From the NCBI GenBank assembly GCA_900316965.1, contig ONEY01000009.1, forward strand, positions 62,001 to 126,000: DNA of 64,000 nt, read 5' to 3'. The stretch's first letter is position 1. Each line of letters starts with the position of its first letter. The stretch comes from an uncultured Bacteroidales bacterium (GTDB lineage: Bacteria > Bacteroidota > Bacteroidia > Bacteroidales > P3). The position numbers and the translations under genes are program-made. Positions 42,111 to 51,112 of the stretch are shown here, one piece after another. A model generated the notes under the pieces. The model made no database searches. It was not told the origin of the DNA and saw nothing but the letters and a program-made list of their open reading frames with translations.

Positions 42111-43571
42111 ATGATAACATTTGTCATTTCTATTATACTACTTTTGCTAGGTTATTTTCTTTACAGCAAAGTCGTAGAACGCCTTATTGGAGTCGACCCT
42201 TCACGCACCACCCCAGCCGTGGCGCATCCCGACGGTGTTGACTATGTGCCTATGAAGCCGTGGCGTATATTCTTGATACAGTTCCTTAACATTGCCGGAG
42301 TTGGCCCCATCTGCGGCGCAATAATGGGAGCCCAGTTCGGCACAGCATCGTTTCTGTGGATAGTTTTTGGATGTATCTTTGCCGGCGCCGTACACGATTT
42401 CATAGCAGGCTTTGTATCCATCAGGATGGATGGAGCTTCGCTGCCCGAGATACATGGCAAATATTTGGGTAACGGCATGAAACAGTTTATGCGCGGTTTC
42501 ACAGTGTTGCTGATGATATTGGTAGGTGCCGTGTTTGTAAATACCCCTGCTGTGCTGCTCAACAGCAATTTCACTCCCGATTGGAATGTCTTCATCTGGG
42601 TGATTATTATTTTTGCCTACTATCTTATAGCCACGCTGTTGCCCATCGACAAGCTTATCGGCAAGATATACCCCATCTTTGGTTTCCTGCTGCTCGGCAT
42701 GGCTGTGGCGATATTGGTGGCATTTGTGGTTTATAAGGTGCCCATTCCCGAGGTGTGGGAGCGACTTGACAACCAGCATCCCGCTGCCGCCACCAATCCC
42801 ATATTTCCGATGATGTTCATCTCCATAGCATGTGGAGCCATAAGTGGATTCCACGCCACCCAGTCGCCCCTCATGGCGCGTTGTATGGTCAATGAGAAGC
42901 AAGCACGCCCCATCTTTTATGGAGCCATGATTACCGAAGGCGTCGTAGCATTGATTTGGGCCGCCGCCGCCACCTATTTCTTCCATGACAAACCCGAGCT
43001 TTGTGACGGCAAGAGTGGCAACGAGATGGTGGGCATTATTGCCAACGAGTGGTTTCCCAAAGCGATAGCAGTGATATGCATACTGGGAGTCATTAGTGCC
43101 GCCGTCACCAGTGGCGACACAGCTTTGCGTTCGGCGCGACTAATTGTCGCCGACTTTATGCATGTTGACCAGAAACCCGTTCGCAAACGACTCTATGTGG
43201 CATTGCCCGTTTTCGTGCTAGCCGCAGCGTTGTTGGTCTTCTCGTTGGTTGACAAAGAAGGTTTTCAAGTCATTTGGCGCTATTTCTCGTGGGCCAACCA
43301 AGTCCTGGCGATGGTAACGCTATGGGCCATCACCGTTTTTTTGGCACAGCTGAAACGAGGCGCATGGTACTTTATCACCCTCATACCGGCGTTGCTGATG
43401 ACAATGGTCACGGTCAGTTTCATCTTTGTGGCGCAGAAAGAGGGCTTTGGCAGCTTCATACCGAGGACAGCGGGATACATTATCGCCGCAGTTATTACCC
43501 TTGGAATATACTGTATATTTGTGCGTTGGCAAATCAAAAACCGTAAAAATGTAGGACAAGAAAAAGACTGA
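42111..43571 (+). CDS. CstA family carbon starvation/pyruvate or peptide transporter
   Basis: The protein has 486 residues and about 12-13 membrane helices. The family core is clear: FLIQFLNIAGVGPICGAIMGAQFG, GCIFAGAVHDFIAGFVSIRMDGASLPE, and ISIACGAISGFHATQSPLMARCM. It is a short CstA form, typical of Bacteroidota, lacking the extended C-terminus of E. coli CstA (about 700 residues). Members import pyruvate or peptides under starvation; substrate here is not decidable. It lies 89 bases behind the beta-CASP gene. Confidence 0.93.
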   Translation: MITFVISIILLLLGYFLYSKVVERLIGVDPSRTTPAVAHPDGVDYVPMKPWRIFLIQFLNIAGVGPICGAIMGAQFGTASFLWIVFGCIFAGAVHDFIAGFVSIRMDGASLPEIHGKYLGNGMKQFMRGFTVLLMILVGAVFVNTPAVLLNSNFTPDWNVFIWVIIIFAYYLIATLLPIDKLIGKIYPIFGFLLLGMAVAILVAFVVYKVPIPEVWERLDNQHPAAATNPIFPMMFISIACGAISGFHATQSPLMARCMVNEKQARPIFYGAMITEGVVALIWAAAATYFFHDKPELCDGKSGNEMVGIIANEWFPKAIAVICILGVISAAVTSGDTALRSARLIVADFMHVDQKPVRKRLYVALPVFVLAAALLVFSLVDKEGFQVIWRYFSWANQVLAMVTLWAITVFLAQLKRGAWYFITLIPALLMTMVTVSFIFVAQKEGFGSFIPRTAGYIIAAVITLGIYCIFVRWQIKNRKNVGQEKD

Positions 43572-43681
43572 TATGTTGTAGTATCAAAGGGAGAGGAGAA
43601 AAATAAAAAAACATTTCTGCCTCGTTACACACAATAAAAACCGAAATAGTTAGTTATAGAACGAAAATATATTGCATAAAA

Positions 43682-44509
43682 ATGAAAAAAGTACTCCTCC
43701 TAATGTTGGCTTTTGTGATGGTTGGCAGCTCATTTGCAGGCAACAAACCACGCAAGAATTCGCGTACCGAAATGGGTATCAATGGCAATGCACTTTATGT
43801 CATCGAGTATACATATAATATGTATGGCGGCAAGAATGGTGGTCGCCAACTAGTGTGCATCGACTCCATCACTTTCGACAAACGAGGCAATTTTGCCGAC
43901 AAAATACGTCGCACCAATGGTGAATACACCTACTTTTCGTACTATTTTGATGTCAACGGTTATGCCCTTGGCTGGAACGAGTACAATCGCAGCGGACAGC
44001 TCACCGGTCGTACCGCCTACCTCAACGACAAGAACGGCAACCGCATAGAGCGCAAGGTGTACATGAAAGAGCGTATGAGCAAGAAAGAGAGCAGCAGGTA
44101 TGAGAACAACCGCCTTGTTGAAGAGCAGAGCTACAGCGCCGACGGCCAGATGACAGAGCGTCGTGTGTACAAGTACGACAATCAGGGCAACAATACCGAG
44201 TTGGAGTTTTACAATGTCGATGGCGATCTCATGCAGCGTTACCTTTACAAGTATGACAATCGTGGCAACCGCATTGAATGGCGTTTCTACGATGCCGACG
44301 AGTTCCTTGTAGCCCTTACAACCTACTACTATGACGACCATGACAATGTGGTAGAAGTCAGCTCGTTCAACTATGATGAGCACCTCAACTGGAAGCACAG
44401 CTATGTCTACGAGTATGATGAAGACGACAACTGGGTGCGTCAAACCATTTACCGTAACAATTCACCTTATCAGGTCATTGAGCGCGAGATAGCTTTCCCC
44501 GCCGACTGA
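43682..44509 (+). CDS. Exported YD-type repeat protein
   Basis: The protein has 275 residues with a signal peptide (MKKVLLLMLAFVMVGSSFAG). From about residue 95 it consists of degenerate repeats of roughly 20-22 residues with Y-x-Y-D-x-x-G-N cores: VYKYDNQGNNTELEFYN, YLYKYDNRGNRIEWRFYD, TYYYDDHDNVVEV, YVYEYDEDDNWVRQTIY. They resemble RHS/YD units but no toxin or full RHS domain is present. It is probably a periplasmic or surface beta-structure of unknown role. Its own terminator follows. Confidence 0.8.
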   Translation: MKKVLLLMLAFVMVGSSFAGNKPRKNSRTEMGINGNALYVIEYTYNMYGGKNGGRQLVCIDSITFDKRGNFADKIRRTNGEYTYFSYYFDVNGYALGWNEYNRSGQLTGRTAYLNDKNGNRIERKVYMKERMSKKESSRYENNRLVEEQSYSADGQMTERRVYKYDNQGNNTELEFYNVDGDLMQRYLYKYDNRGNRIEWRFYDADEFLVALTTYYYDDHDNVVEVSSFNYDEHLNWKHSYVYEYDEDDNWVRQTIYRNNSPYQVIEREIAFPAD

Positions 44510-44532
44510 TAGTGAAGAGGATTGAAATAAAG

Positions 44533-44572
44533 TAGGGGTGAGAGCCAAAAGGCGATCACCCCTATTATTTTT
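44533..44572 (+). terminator. Terminator behind the YD-repeat gene
   Basis: Arms taggggtga / tcaccccta (9 bp) enclose a 14-base loop, followed by tattattttt. Confidence 0.8.
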
Positions 44573-45201
44573 GCTATGCCGAGGGGTAGGGTGGACATTC
44601 AGGGAGAATTGTTTTAAAAAAAACAAAGGCTGAAAAGATTTTTTTTATATTTTGAACTATAAAAATAATAGTTGTTATTATAGTTTGAATTATAAACGTC
44701 AATAGGCGCAAAAAGATGGCGCTAGGTGATTGGCGTGGTGGCTGTGGGTTCGCTATGGGTTCGCTATGGGTAGTATGAAAAGGTGGGGGAGGAAATGTGC
44801 GAAGGTGGTATTATGGTGTTGCGGGAGGCGAGTGGAGTGACGGTGATAGGAGTCTCTTATTTCATTACAGAAGGTTTGCTTGCTGGCGCGAGCAGCTCTT
44901 CTTTATTACGGAAAAGGGCTTTTATTACCTCCCGATTTGGCGACAAGGGTGGCCATTTGGCCACAAAGTACCTTCCAAATGGGTTGGAATGCCGAAATTC
45001 CACAACGCTATTATATGCGCCAAGTAAGGGTAAAAGTATCGAAAAAAGGGGTTCGAGCATCACTTTTTATGCCTTTTAGAGGAGAAAAATGATACTTTTT
45101 GTCCGAGGTTCGTCATCTTAGGTGCCGATTATTTACTGATGTCGTATCGCATTGAATATTTGTTTTTTATAGAAATATTATGTTTATTTTTTTCTGCCTT
45201 T
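44573..45201. other. Gene-poor stretch with possible decayed element
   Basis: No ORF here is convincing. It begins very AT-rich and changes to a G-rich segment near 44700 with the paired 11-mer repeat. At 44880-45092 a + frame of 70 codons (MLARAALLYYGKGLLLPPDL...) has protein-like composition, and the same DNA forms a short hairpin gtggcca/tggccac at about 44952-44967. It may be a decayed repeat element or mobile remnant rather than an active gene. Confidence 0.35.
44745..44770. repeat. Tandem 11-mer tgggttcgcta, two copies
   Basis: tgggttcgcta at 44745-44755 and again at 44756-44766, followed by tggg. It has the same consensus (TGRGTYCGCTW) as the pair at 29882-29903. Confidence 0.6.
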
Positions 45202-45373
45202 TGTGACAGGTGACAGTTGTGACAGTTTATTTTTTGACATGTTCCATTTTCTTTATATTATATATATACTATATTATATATTAATTAATTATATATATAA
45301 AAGGGGGTAACTGTCCCTCATATAAGGGGGTAACTGTCCTTCATTTTTTAATTGTCACAACTGTAACTGTCAC
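45202..45373. repeat. Large imperfect inverted repeat (tgtgacag motifs) enclosing AT tract and direct repeats
   Basis: The left arm (45202-45227) contains three gtgacag units and the right arm (45351-45373) is nearly its reverse complement (attgtcacaactgt...actgtcac). Between them are a ~48-base stretch of almost pure A/T (45253-45300) and two direct copies of a 21-base unit beginning aagggggtaactgtcc (45301-45321 and 45324-45344, one mismatch). The layout recalls a replication-origin-like or element-end structure. No gene is inside. Confidence 0.7.
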
Positions 45374-45550
45374 GCGAGTGGGTTGTCTACTTGGCCGAAG
45401 TCATATTCTCTACAAGGCCAGTGAGAGCCCATGGGAATTAGTTGGCGACGTTGGTAGCGATGGTGGTGGCGTTGAGGATTTAACCATTAGTGTGGTTTGT
45501 TTTTTAATAAAAAACAATCATAAATAATCTTTAAAACAGAAAACATTTTG

Positions 45551-45558
45551 TATTTTTG
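45551..45558 (+). promoter_or_regulatory. Probable -7 box for the type ISP gene
   Basis: TATTTTTG with a weak TTTA in place of the -33 TTTG about 20 bases upstream. It would give a transcript leader of about 230-260 bases that includes the structured region at 45657-45781. Confidence 0.45.
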
Positions 45559-45656
45559 CATTCGTAAATAACGTAATTATTAAAGATTAAACCACTTTAA
45601 AAAACAAAGATATAGAATAACATAAAACCATAATATATAAGCGTTTTTGCTTTTCA

Positions 45657-45781
45657 AGTGGACGGAAATCTGGACAATTTCTAACCCTAACGAGAAGGCG
45701 GAACGCTCACGAGTATTCGTGGGCTTTCTCGTTTTAGGGTTATAGGCTGTCCAGAGCCTCCGTCCAGACAGAAAGTCCACT
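45657..45781 (+). promoter_or_regulatory. Highly structured RNA leader upstream of the type ISP gene
   Basis: Nested complementary segments are visible. agtggac (45657-45663) pairs with gtccact (45775-45781). tctggac (45669-45675) can pair with gtccaga at either 45749-45755 or 45762-45768. ctaaccctaacgagaa (45681-45696) pairs with ttctcgttttagggttatag (45726-45745). A terminal hairpin ctcacga-gtat-tcgtggg lies inside. ggacgg (45660-45665) can instead pair with ccgtcc (45760-45765), so mutually exclusive folds exist. It could be a cis-regulatory RNA, a small RNA or a hairpin element; I do not recognise a known class. Confidence 0.6.
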
Positions 45782-45795
45782 CTTTTTATGCTTGG

Positions 45796-48700
45796 ATGGC
45801 AGAACGCCAACTACCAAGCATCATGAGCAATTTCGAGAATGTAATCAACCGCTACCGCAAACAATCTTTTTCCGAAGCCGACAAAGGCAACCGTTTTGAG
45901 CGCCTGATGCAGGCGATGTTACGCACCATACCACCTTATTGCAACGAATTGCAGAAAGTGTGGCTGTGGAATGAGTTTCCATATAGGCAAAGTATATCGT
46001 TTCACGATTCGGGCATCGACCTTGTGGCACAAACCAACGACGGCAACTATTGGGCCATACAATGCAAATGCTATCGTGCCAATGCCAAGATAGACAAAGG
46101 GGATGTGGATACCTTCCTCACCACTTCGTCACGTGCATTCAAAGACGAGGAAGGCAAACAGCATTTCTTCAGTTTCCGACTTTGGATTGATACCACCGAC
46201 GGTGGCTTTACCAGCCATGCTGCCGAGAGTTTTATTGGCCAGGCAATACCGGCCAGCGTGCTGCATCTCGCCGAGTTGGCAGAGATGCCTGTCGATTGGG
46301 AGGAGTTGGACAAAGGCATCAGTGGCACAAAAGCCATCACCGAACATAAGAATGTGCGCCCGCATCAGCAAGATGCTCTCGATGAGGCCATGAAGTATTA
46401 CAAAGAGCATGACCGTGGAAAACTCATTATGGCTTGTGGTACAGGCAAGACCTTCACAGCCCTCCGAATTGCCGAGCAGTTGACCGACTGCCGAGGAAAG
46501 GTGCTCTTTCTCGTTCCCAGCATCGCTCTTTTGGGTCAGACCCTCCGCGAATGGTGCTTCGATGCCCAGAAGCCTATCCGCCCTATGTGTATCTGCTCTG
46601 ACAGCGAGGTGAGCCGCACCCATACCAAAGACGATGACACCAATATTACCAGCGTTGAAGAGTTGGCATTTCCGGCATCCACCAGCGTGGAACAAATCAA
46701 GCAACAGTATTTCGCTCTGCAGCACGACAAACGGGAAGGTATGCTTGTGGTGTTCAGCACCTATCAGAGTATCGAACGTATCGCGGCTGCCCAAAGTGCT
46801 ATCGGCGAAGAGTTGACCTTTGACCTTATTATCTGTGACGAAGCCCACCGCACCACCGGTGTCACTCTCAAAGGCGATGACGAGAGCGCTTTCGTGCGGG
46901 TGCATGACAATGATTTCATTCGTGCCCGCAAGCGTATGTATATGACGGCTACTCCACGCCTGTACAAGGAAGAAGACCAAAGGAAGGCACGTGAGAAGGA
47001 GACCTACCTCTGCAGTATGGACGACGAGAGTCTGTATGGAGAGGAATTCTATCGCCTTGATTTCAGCGTGGCAGTGAAGAAGGATTTGCTAAGTGACTAC
47101 AAGGTACTGATACTCAATGTAGAGCCAGAAGATGTAAGCAACGAGGTTCAAGTGGCATTGTCGGGCCTTGACGAAGCCACAAGAAAGGAAGTGGATACAG
47201 ATGATATGGCAAAACTAATCGGCTGCATCAACGCCCTCAGCAAGCGGAGCCGCTACGACAACAAACTCTTGCGCGATGTCGACCCACAACCGATGCACCG
47301 CGCTGTGGCTTTCTGTCAGAACATCAGGACTTCCAAAGCCATTGCCACAGCTTTCAACGCCTGTCGCGACGCCTATTTCGACAGCCTTTCGAACGAGGAA
47401 CGCCAAGGACTTGTCAATGTAGAAGCCGACCACGTTGATGGCAGTATGGGTGCTGCCAAGCGTGAGGCCAAGTTGAGTTGGTTGAAGAATACCCGCACTG
47501 ATGGCTACGACTGCCACCTGCTGAGCAACGTGCGTTGCCTTAGCGAGGGCGTCGATGTGCCTTCGCTCGATGCTGTCATCTTCCTTGCCGCCAAGAACTC
47601 ACAAGTCGATGTTGTGCAGTCGGTAGGGCGTGTAATGCGTCGTGCCGAAGGCAAGAAGTATGGCTATATCATTATCCCAATTGTAGTTCCCAGCAACATC
47701 GATCCCGAAGAGGCTCTTGACGACAACAAGCGATACGCCGTGGTATGGGATATCCTGCGAGCTTTGCGTTCGCACGATGACCGTTTCAATGCCACTGTCA
47801 ACAAGATAGAGCTGAACAAGAAACGACCCGATGCAGTGCAGTTGATACGTCCGGGAAGCAGTCTTATCGGGCAGGGTGGTGGCAACGGTGACGAAGAATC
47901 CGATGGCGATGGCCTTTCGGCAGCAGAATCAAGCAGTGCTTACAAGAGCCAACTGGAAATGCGTTTCGAGCAGTTGCAAAATGTCATCTTCGCCCGAATG
48001 GTGCAGAAAGTGGGCAGCAAGCGTTATTGGGAGCAATGGGCCAGTGATGTGGCCAAGATTGCCGAGAAACATATAGCCCAGATAAACCAACTGATTACGG
48101 AAGATCCGAAAGCACGACGGGAATTCGACCGATTCATCAAAGGTTTGCACAAGGACATTAACCCTTCCGTCAGCGAGCCGCAAGCGGTGGAGATGCTGGC
48201 GCAGCATATCATCACCCAGCCGGTATTCGAAGCCTTGTTCGACAGCTACGCTTTCACCGCCAACAACCCCGTCAGCAAGGCAATGAGCAAGATTGTCACC
48301 CTGCTGAATGAGAAGATTGACGAAAAAGACCGCAAAAGCCTTGAGAAATTCTATGACAGTGTGCGTGAGAGGGCCAAGGTCGACAATGCCGAAGCCAAGC
48401 AGAAGATTGTGGTGGAACTGTACGACAAGTTCTTCACCACAGCATTCCCCAAAGTGAAAGAACAGTTGGGTATTGTCTATACTCCCGTCGAAGTGGTGGA
48501 CTTCATCATCCACAGTGTGGAGCATGTGCTGAACGAGCAGTTCGGACGCTCGTTGAACGACCGCAATGTAAAGATCATCGACCCCTTTACCGGCACTGGT
48601 ACCTTCATCACCCGCCTGTTGCAGAGTGGCATCATTCACGATATTGAGTACAAGTACAAGAACGAAATCTTCGCCAACGAGATAGTTTTGCTGGCCTACT

Positions 48701-50769
48701 ATATTGCCAGCGTTAATATCGAGAATGTCTATCACGACCTGTTGCAGCAGACAGACAGTTACACCGCCTTCCCCGGCATCTGCCTTACCGACACCTTCCA
48801 GCTGGGCGAACAGATGTATGCCAAGAAAAAAGGTCTCGACCGTCAGAAAGAAGTGGAGGGTTTTGAGACGCCTTTCGTAGAAAACAACAAACGAGTCCAA
48901 CGACAGCTCGACAGTCCAATAACTGTGATAATTGGCAATCCGCCGTATTCAGCAGGACAAAAGAGTGCCAATGACAATGCGCAAAACCAGCACTATCCGT
49001 TATTGGAATATCAAATTCAAAAGCAGTATGTTGAAGGTAGTACGGCAACCAACAAGAATTCCATGTATGATTCGTACATCAAAGCATTCCGTTGGGCAAC
49101 TGACCGACTAACAGATGACATAGGAGTAATTGCATTTATAACTAATGCAGGATGGATAGATAGTAATGCAGGTGCAATATTTAGAGAATCGTTAGAAAAA
49201 GATTTTTCTGACATATATGTCATCAATCTTCGTGGGGCGATCCGAGCAAATATGAGGAACAAAGAAGCTGTAAAAAGAGAAGGTGGTAATATTTTTGGGA
49301 TACTTACAGGTGTAGCAATTACCCTATTGGTAAAGAACAAAAAGAAAAATCATGAAAAAGCTGATATTCATTATTGCAACATGGAAGACTATTTGTCTGC
49401 TTCTGATAAATTGAAACTATTATCAAAAAACAAAAACCTCGGCAAATTGTCTTTCACTACGATACACCCAAATAAACATGGAGATTGGATTAATTTCCGA
49501 AATGATTGCTTCTCCTCATACATACCGATTGAACCAGAGAAAAAATATGATTTGGCTGCTAAAACTTTTTTTTCTATTAATTCTTTAGGTGTCGGAACAA
49601 GAAGAGATGCATGGGTGTATGGATCTGAAAAAGTGATGGTTTTGAAAAATATGATGTCAACCATTAACTTTTACAATAAACAAGTAGAAGATTTTGTAAT
49701 TCAGAAAGAGACAAACCCTTACATAAATGTAGATGATTTCATGTGTAAGGATAGTAAAAAAATAAGCTGGAGTAGTAGTTTGATTCCAAAATTAAAGAAC
49801 GAAATAAAATGTAAATTTGAAGGAAACAAAATATTCGGTGCATACTATCGTCCGTTCTTTAAACAATATTTGTATTTTGGTGAATTGTTTATTCATCGTA
49901 GAGGAAATTGGGACAGATTATTATGTGATGATAGATGCAATAATATAGTAATATGTGTATCCGGGGTTGGTATCACCAAGTTGTCATGTATTGTTACGCA
50001 ACAGATGATATGTGATGAAGAATTAATTGGCAAATCTCAGTGTTTCCCTCTCTACTGGTATGAAGAAAACAAAGGCACTCAGGGCAACCTTTTTGACGAT
50101 GGACAGAACAAATATATCCGTCACGATGCCATCACAGACTTTATCCTGAAACGGGCACGGGAGCAGTATGGCGACAAGGTGACAAAAGAGGACATATTCT
50201 ATTACGTCTATGGTTTCCTGCATTGTCCGGCCTATCGCGAGACCTTCGCCAACGACCTGAAGAAGATGCTGCCGCGTCTGCCACTGGTAGAGAAAGCTGA
50301 TGACTTCTGGGCATTCAGCCATGCAGGTCGCGAGTTGGCAGAGCTGCATCTGAACTACGAGCAGGTGCCAGCATCGAAAGAGGTGGTAGTGGATTGGCAT
50401 AATATGTTACCAGGCATGATGGATGCCGACACTCCGGAGAAGCTCTACCGAGTAACACAGATGCGTTTTGGCAAACGAGGGAAAGAAAAAGACAAGAGCG
50501 TTATTGAATACAACCAGTTCATCACGTTGCGCAATATCCCTCTGCGTGCTTACGACTACGTTGTCAATGGCAAGAGCGCCATCGAGTGGATTATGGAGCG
50601 TTACTGCGACAAAGTGGACAGCAAGAGTGGCATCCGCAACGACGCCAACCAATGGGGCATAGAACACGGCAACCCCAAATACCCATTCGAACTCCTCCAA
50701 AGCATCATCACCCTCAGCCTCAAAACCCTTGACATTATAGACAGATTACCTATAATTACATTTGATTAG
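45796..50769 (+). CDS. Type ISP restriction-modification enzyme (nuclease-helicase-methyltransferase single polypeptide)
   Basis: The protein has 1657 residues with an LlaGI-like domain order. An Mrr-type PD-(D/E)xK nuclease has GID at 73-75 and QCK at 89-91. An SF2 helicase/translocase has Walker A ACGTGKT (213-219), DEAH (348-351) and MTATP, with motif VI in VQSVGRVMRR. A long helical coupler follows, then a gamma-type N6-adenine methyltransferase with motif I DPFTGTGTF (from 929) and motif IV NPPY (1048-1051), and a C-terminal target-recognition region. All catalytic motifs look intact, so it should both methylate and cut foreign DNA unaided. The start may instead be Met10 (45823, MSNFENVINRY). 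The segment from about 48,915 to 50,040 is distinctly AT-rich relative to both flanks. Confidence 0.92.
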   Translation: MAERQLPSIMSNFENVINRYRKQSFSEADKGNRFERLMQAMLRTIPPYCNELQKVWLWNEFPYRQSISFHDSGIDLVAQTNDGNYWAIQCKCYRANAKIDKGDVDTFLTTSSRAFKDEEGKQHFFSFRLWIDTTDGGFTSHAAESFIGQAIPASVLHLAELAEMPVDWEELDKGISGTKAITEHKNVRPHQQDALDEAMKYYKEHDRGKLIMACGTGKTFTALRIAEQLTDCRGKVLFLVPSIALLGQTLREWCFDAQKPIRPMCICSDSEVSRTHTKDDDTNITSVEELAFPASTSVEQIKQQYFALQHDKREGMLVVFSTYQSIERIAAAQSAIGEELTFDLIICDEAHRTTGVTLKGDDESAFVRVHDNDFIRARKRMYMTATPRLYKEEDQRKAREKETYLCSMDDESLYGEEFYRLDFSVAVKKDLLSDYKVLILNVEPEDVSNEVQVALSGLDEATRKEVDTDDMAKLIGCINALSKRSRYDNKLLRDVDPQPMHRAVAFCQNIRTSKAIATAFNACRDAYFDSLSNEERQGLVNVEADHVDGSMGAAKREAKLSWLKNTRTDGYDCHLLSNVRCLSEGVDVPSLDAVIFLAAKNSQVDVVQSVGRVMRRAEGKKYGYIIIPIVVPSNIDPEEALDDNKRYAVVWDILRALRSHDDRFNATVNKIELNKKRPDAVQLIRPGSSLIGQGGGNGDEESDGDGLSAAESSSAYKSQLEMRFEQLQNVIFARMVQKVGSKRYWEQWASDVAKIAEKHIAQINQLITEDPKARREFDRFIKGLHKDINPSVSEPQAVEMLAQHIITQPVFEALFDSYAFTANNPVSKAMSKIVTLLNEKIDEKDRKSLEKFYDSVRERAKVDNAEAKQKIVVELYDKFFTTAFPKVKEQLGIVYTPVEVVDFIIHSVEHVLNEQFGRSLNDRNVKIIDPFTGTGTFITRLLQSGIIHDIEYKYKNEIFANEIVLLAYYIASVNIENVYHDLLQQTDSYTAFPGICLTDTFQLGEQMYAKKKGLDRQKEVEGFETPFVENNKRVQRQLDSPITVIIGNPPYSAGQKSANDNAQNQHYPLLEYQIQKQYVEGSTATNKNSMYDSYIKAFRWATDRLTDDIGVIAFITNAGWIDSNAGAIFRESLEKDFSDIYVINLRGAIRANMRNKEAVKREGGNIFGILTGVAITLLVKNKKKNHEKADIHYCNMEDYLSASDKLKLLSKNKNLGKLSFTTIHPNKHGDWINFRNDCFSSYIPIEPEKKYDLAAKTFFSINSLGVGTRRDAWVYGSEKVMVLKNMMSTINFYNKQVEDFVIQKETNPYINVDDFMCKDSKKISWSSSLIPKLKNEIKCKFEGNKIFGAYYRPFFKQYLYFGELFIHRRGNWDRLLCDDRCNNIVICVSGVGITKLSCIVTQQMICDEELIGKSQCFPLYWYEENKGTQGNLFDDGQNKYIRHDAITDFILKRAREQYGDKVTKEDIFYYVYGFLHCPAYRETFANDLKKMLPRLPLVEKADDFWAFSHAGRELAELHLNYEQVPASKEVVVDWHNMLPGMMDADTPEKLYRVTQMRFGKRGKEKDKSVIEYNQFITLRNIPLRAYDYVVNGKSAIEWIMERYCDKVDSKSGIRNDANQWGIEHGNPKYPFELLQSIITLSLKTLDIIDRLPIITFD

Positions 50770-51112
50770 GCTATGCACTCACGACAAAAGAAATCGCAAT
50801 CATCTAACATGATTATAAAAAAGTAGAATATTTGTTTAGTATATGGTAGAGCAGGTATAGAATGGGTATGTGCGTTGATTATGACGAAGCTACATCCTCT
50901 TCGGATCATCAAGACTGTAAGCACCTTAAAAAAATATTATTTTGATACAATAAAAAATTGTATTTTTGCAATCTTATCTAGATGAAGCGGTATTTGGTGC
51001 CACGCTTTTGTATTGTTTTTGCTTACTGAGGCACAGGTAGGCATAAGAGCCGGGGACGCAGCGGTATATCTGCGAAAAAAAGAAACTGAGAATAGCAATT
51101 AAAGCATTCACT
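50770..51112. other. Gene-free gap behind the type ISP gene
   Basis: AT-rich with a TATTTTTG box (50961-50968; TTTG only 16 bases upstream) that may drive the lipoprotein gene. A 15-codon frame at 50982 (MKRYLVPRFCIVFAY) and a hairpin cgcag/ctgcg (51057-51074) are present, without evidence of function. Confidence 0.4.

Noticed and set aside
45580..45810. Minus-strand ORF of 76 codons overlapping the type ISP leader
   Set aside because: It crosses the stem-rich leader, has no recognisable motif and its start lies inside the ISP coding region.
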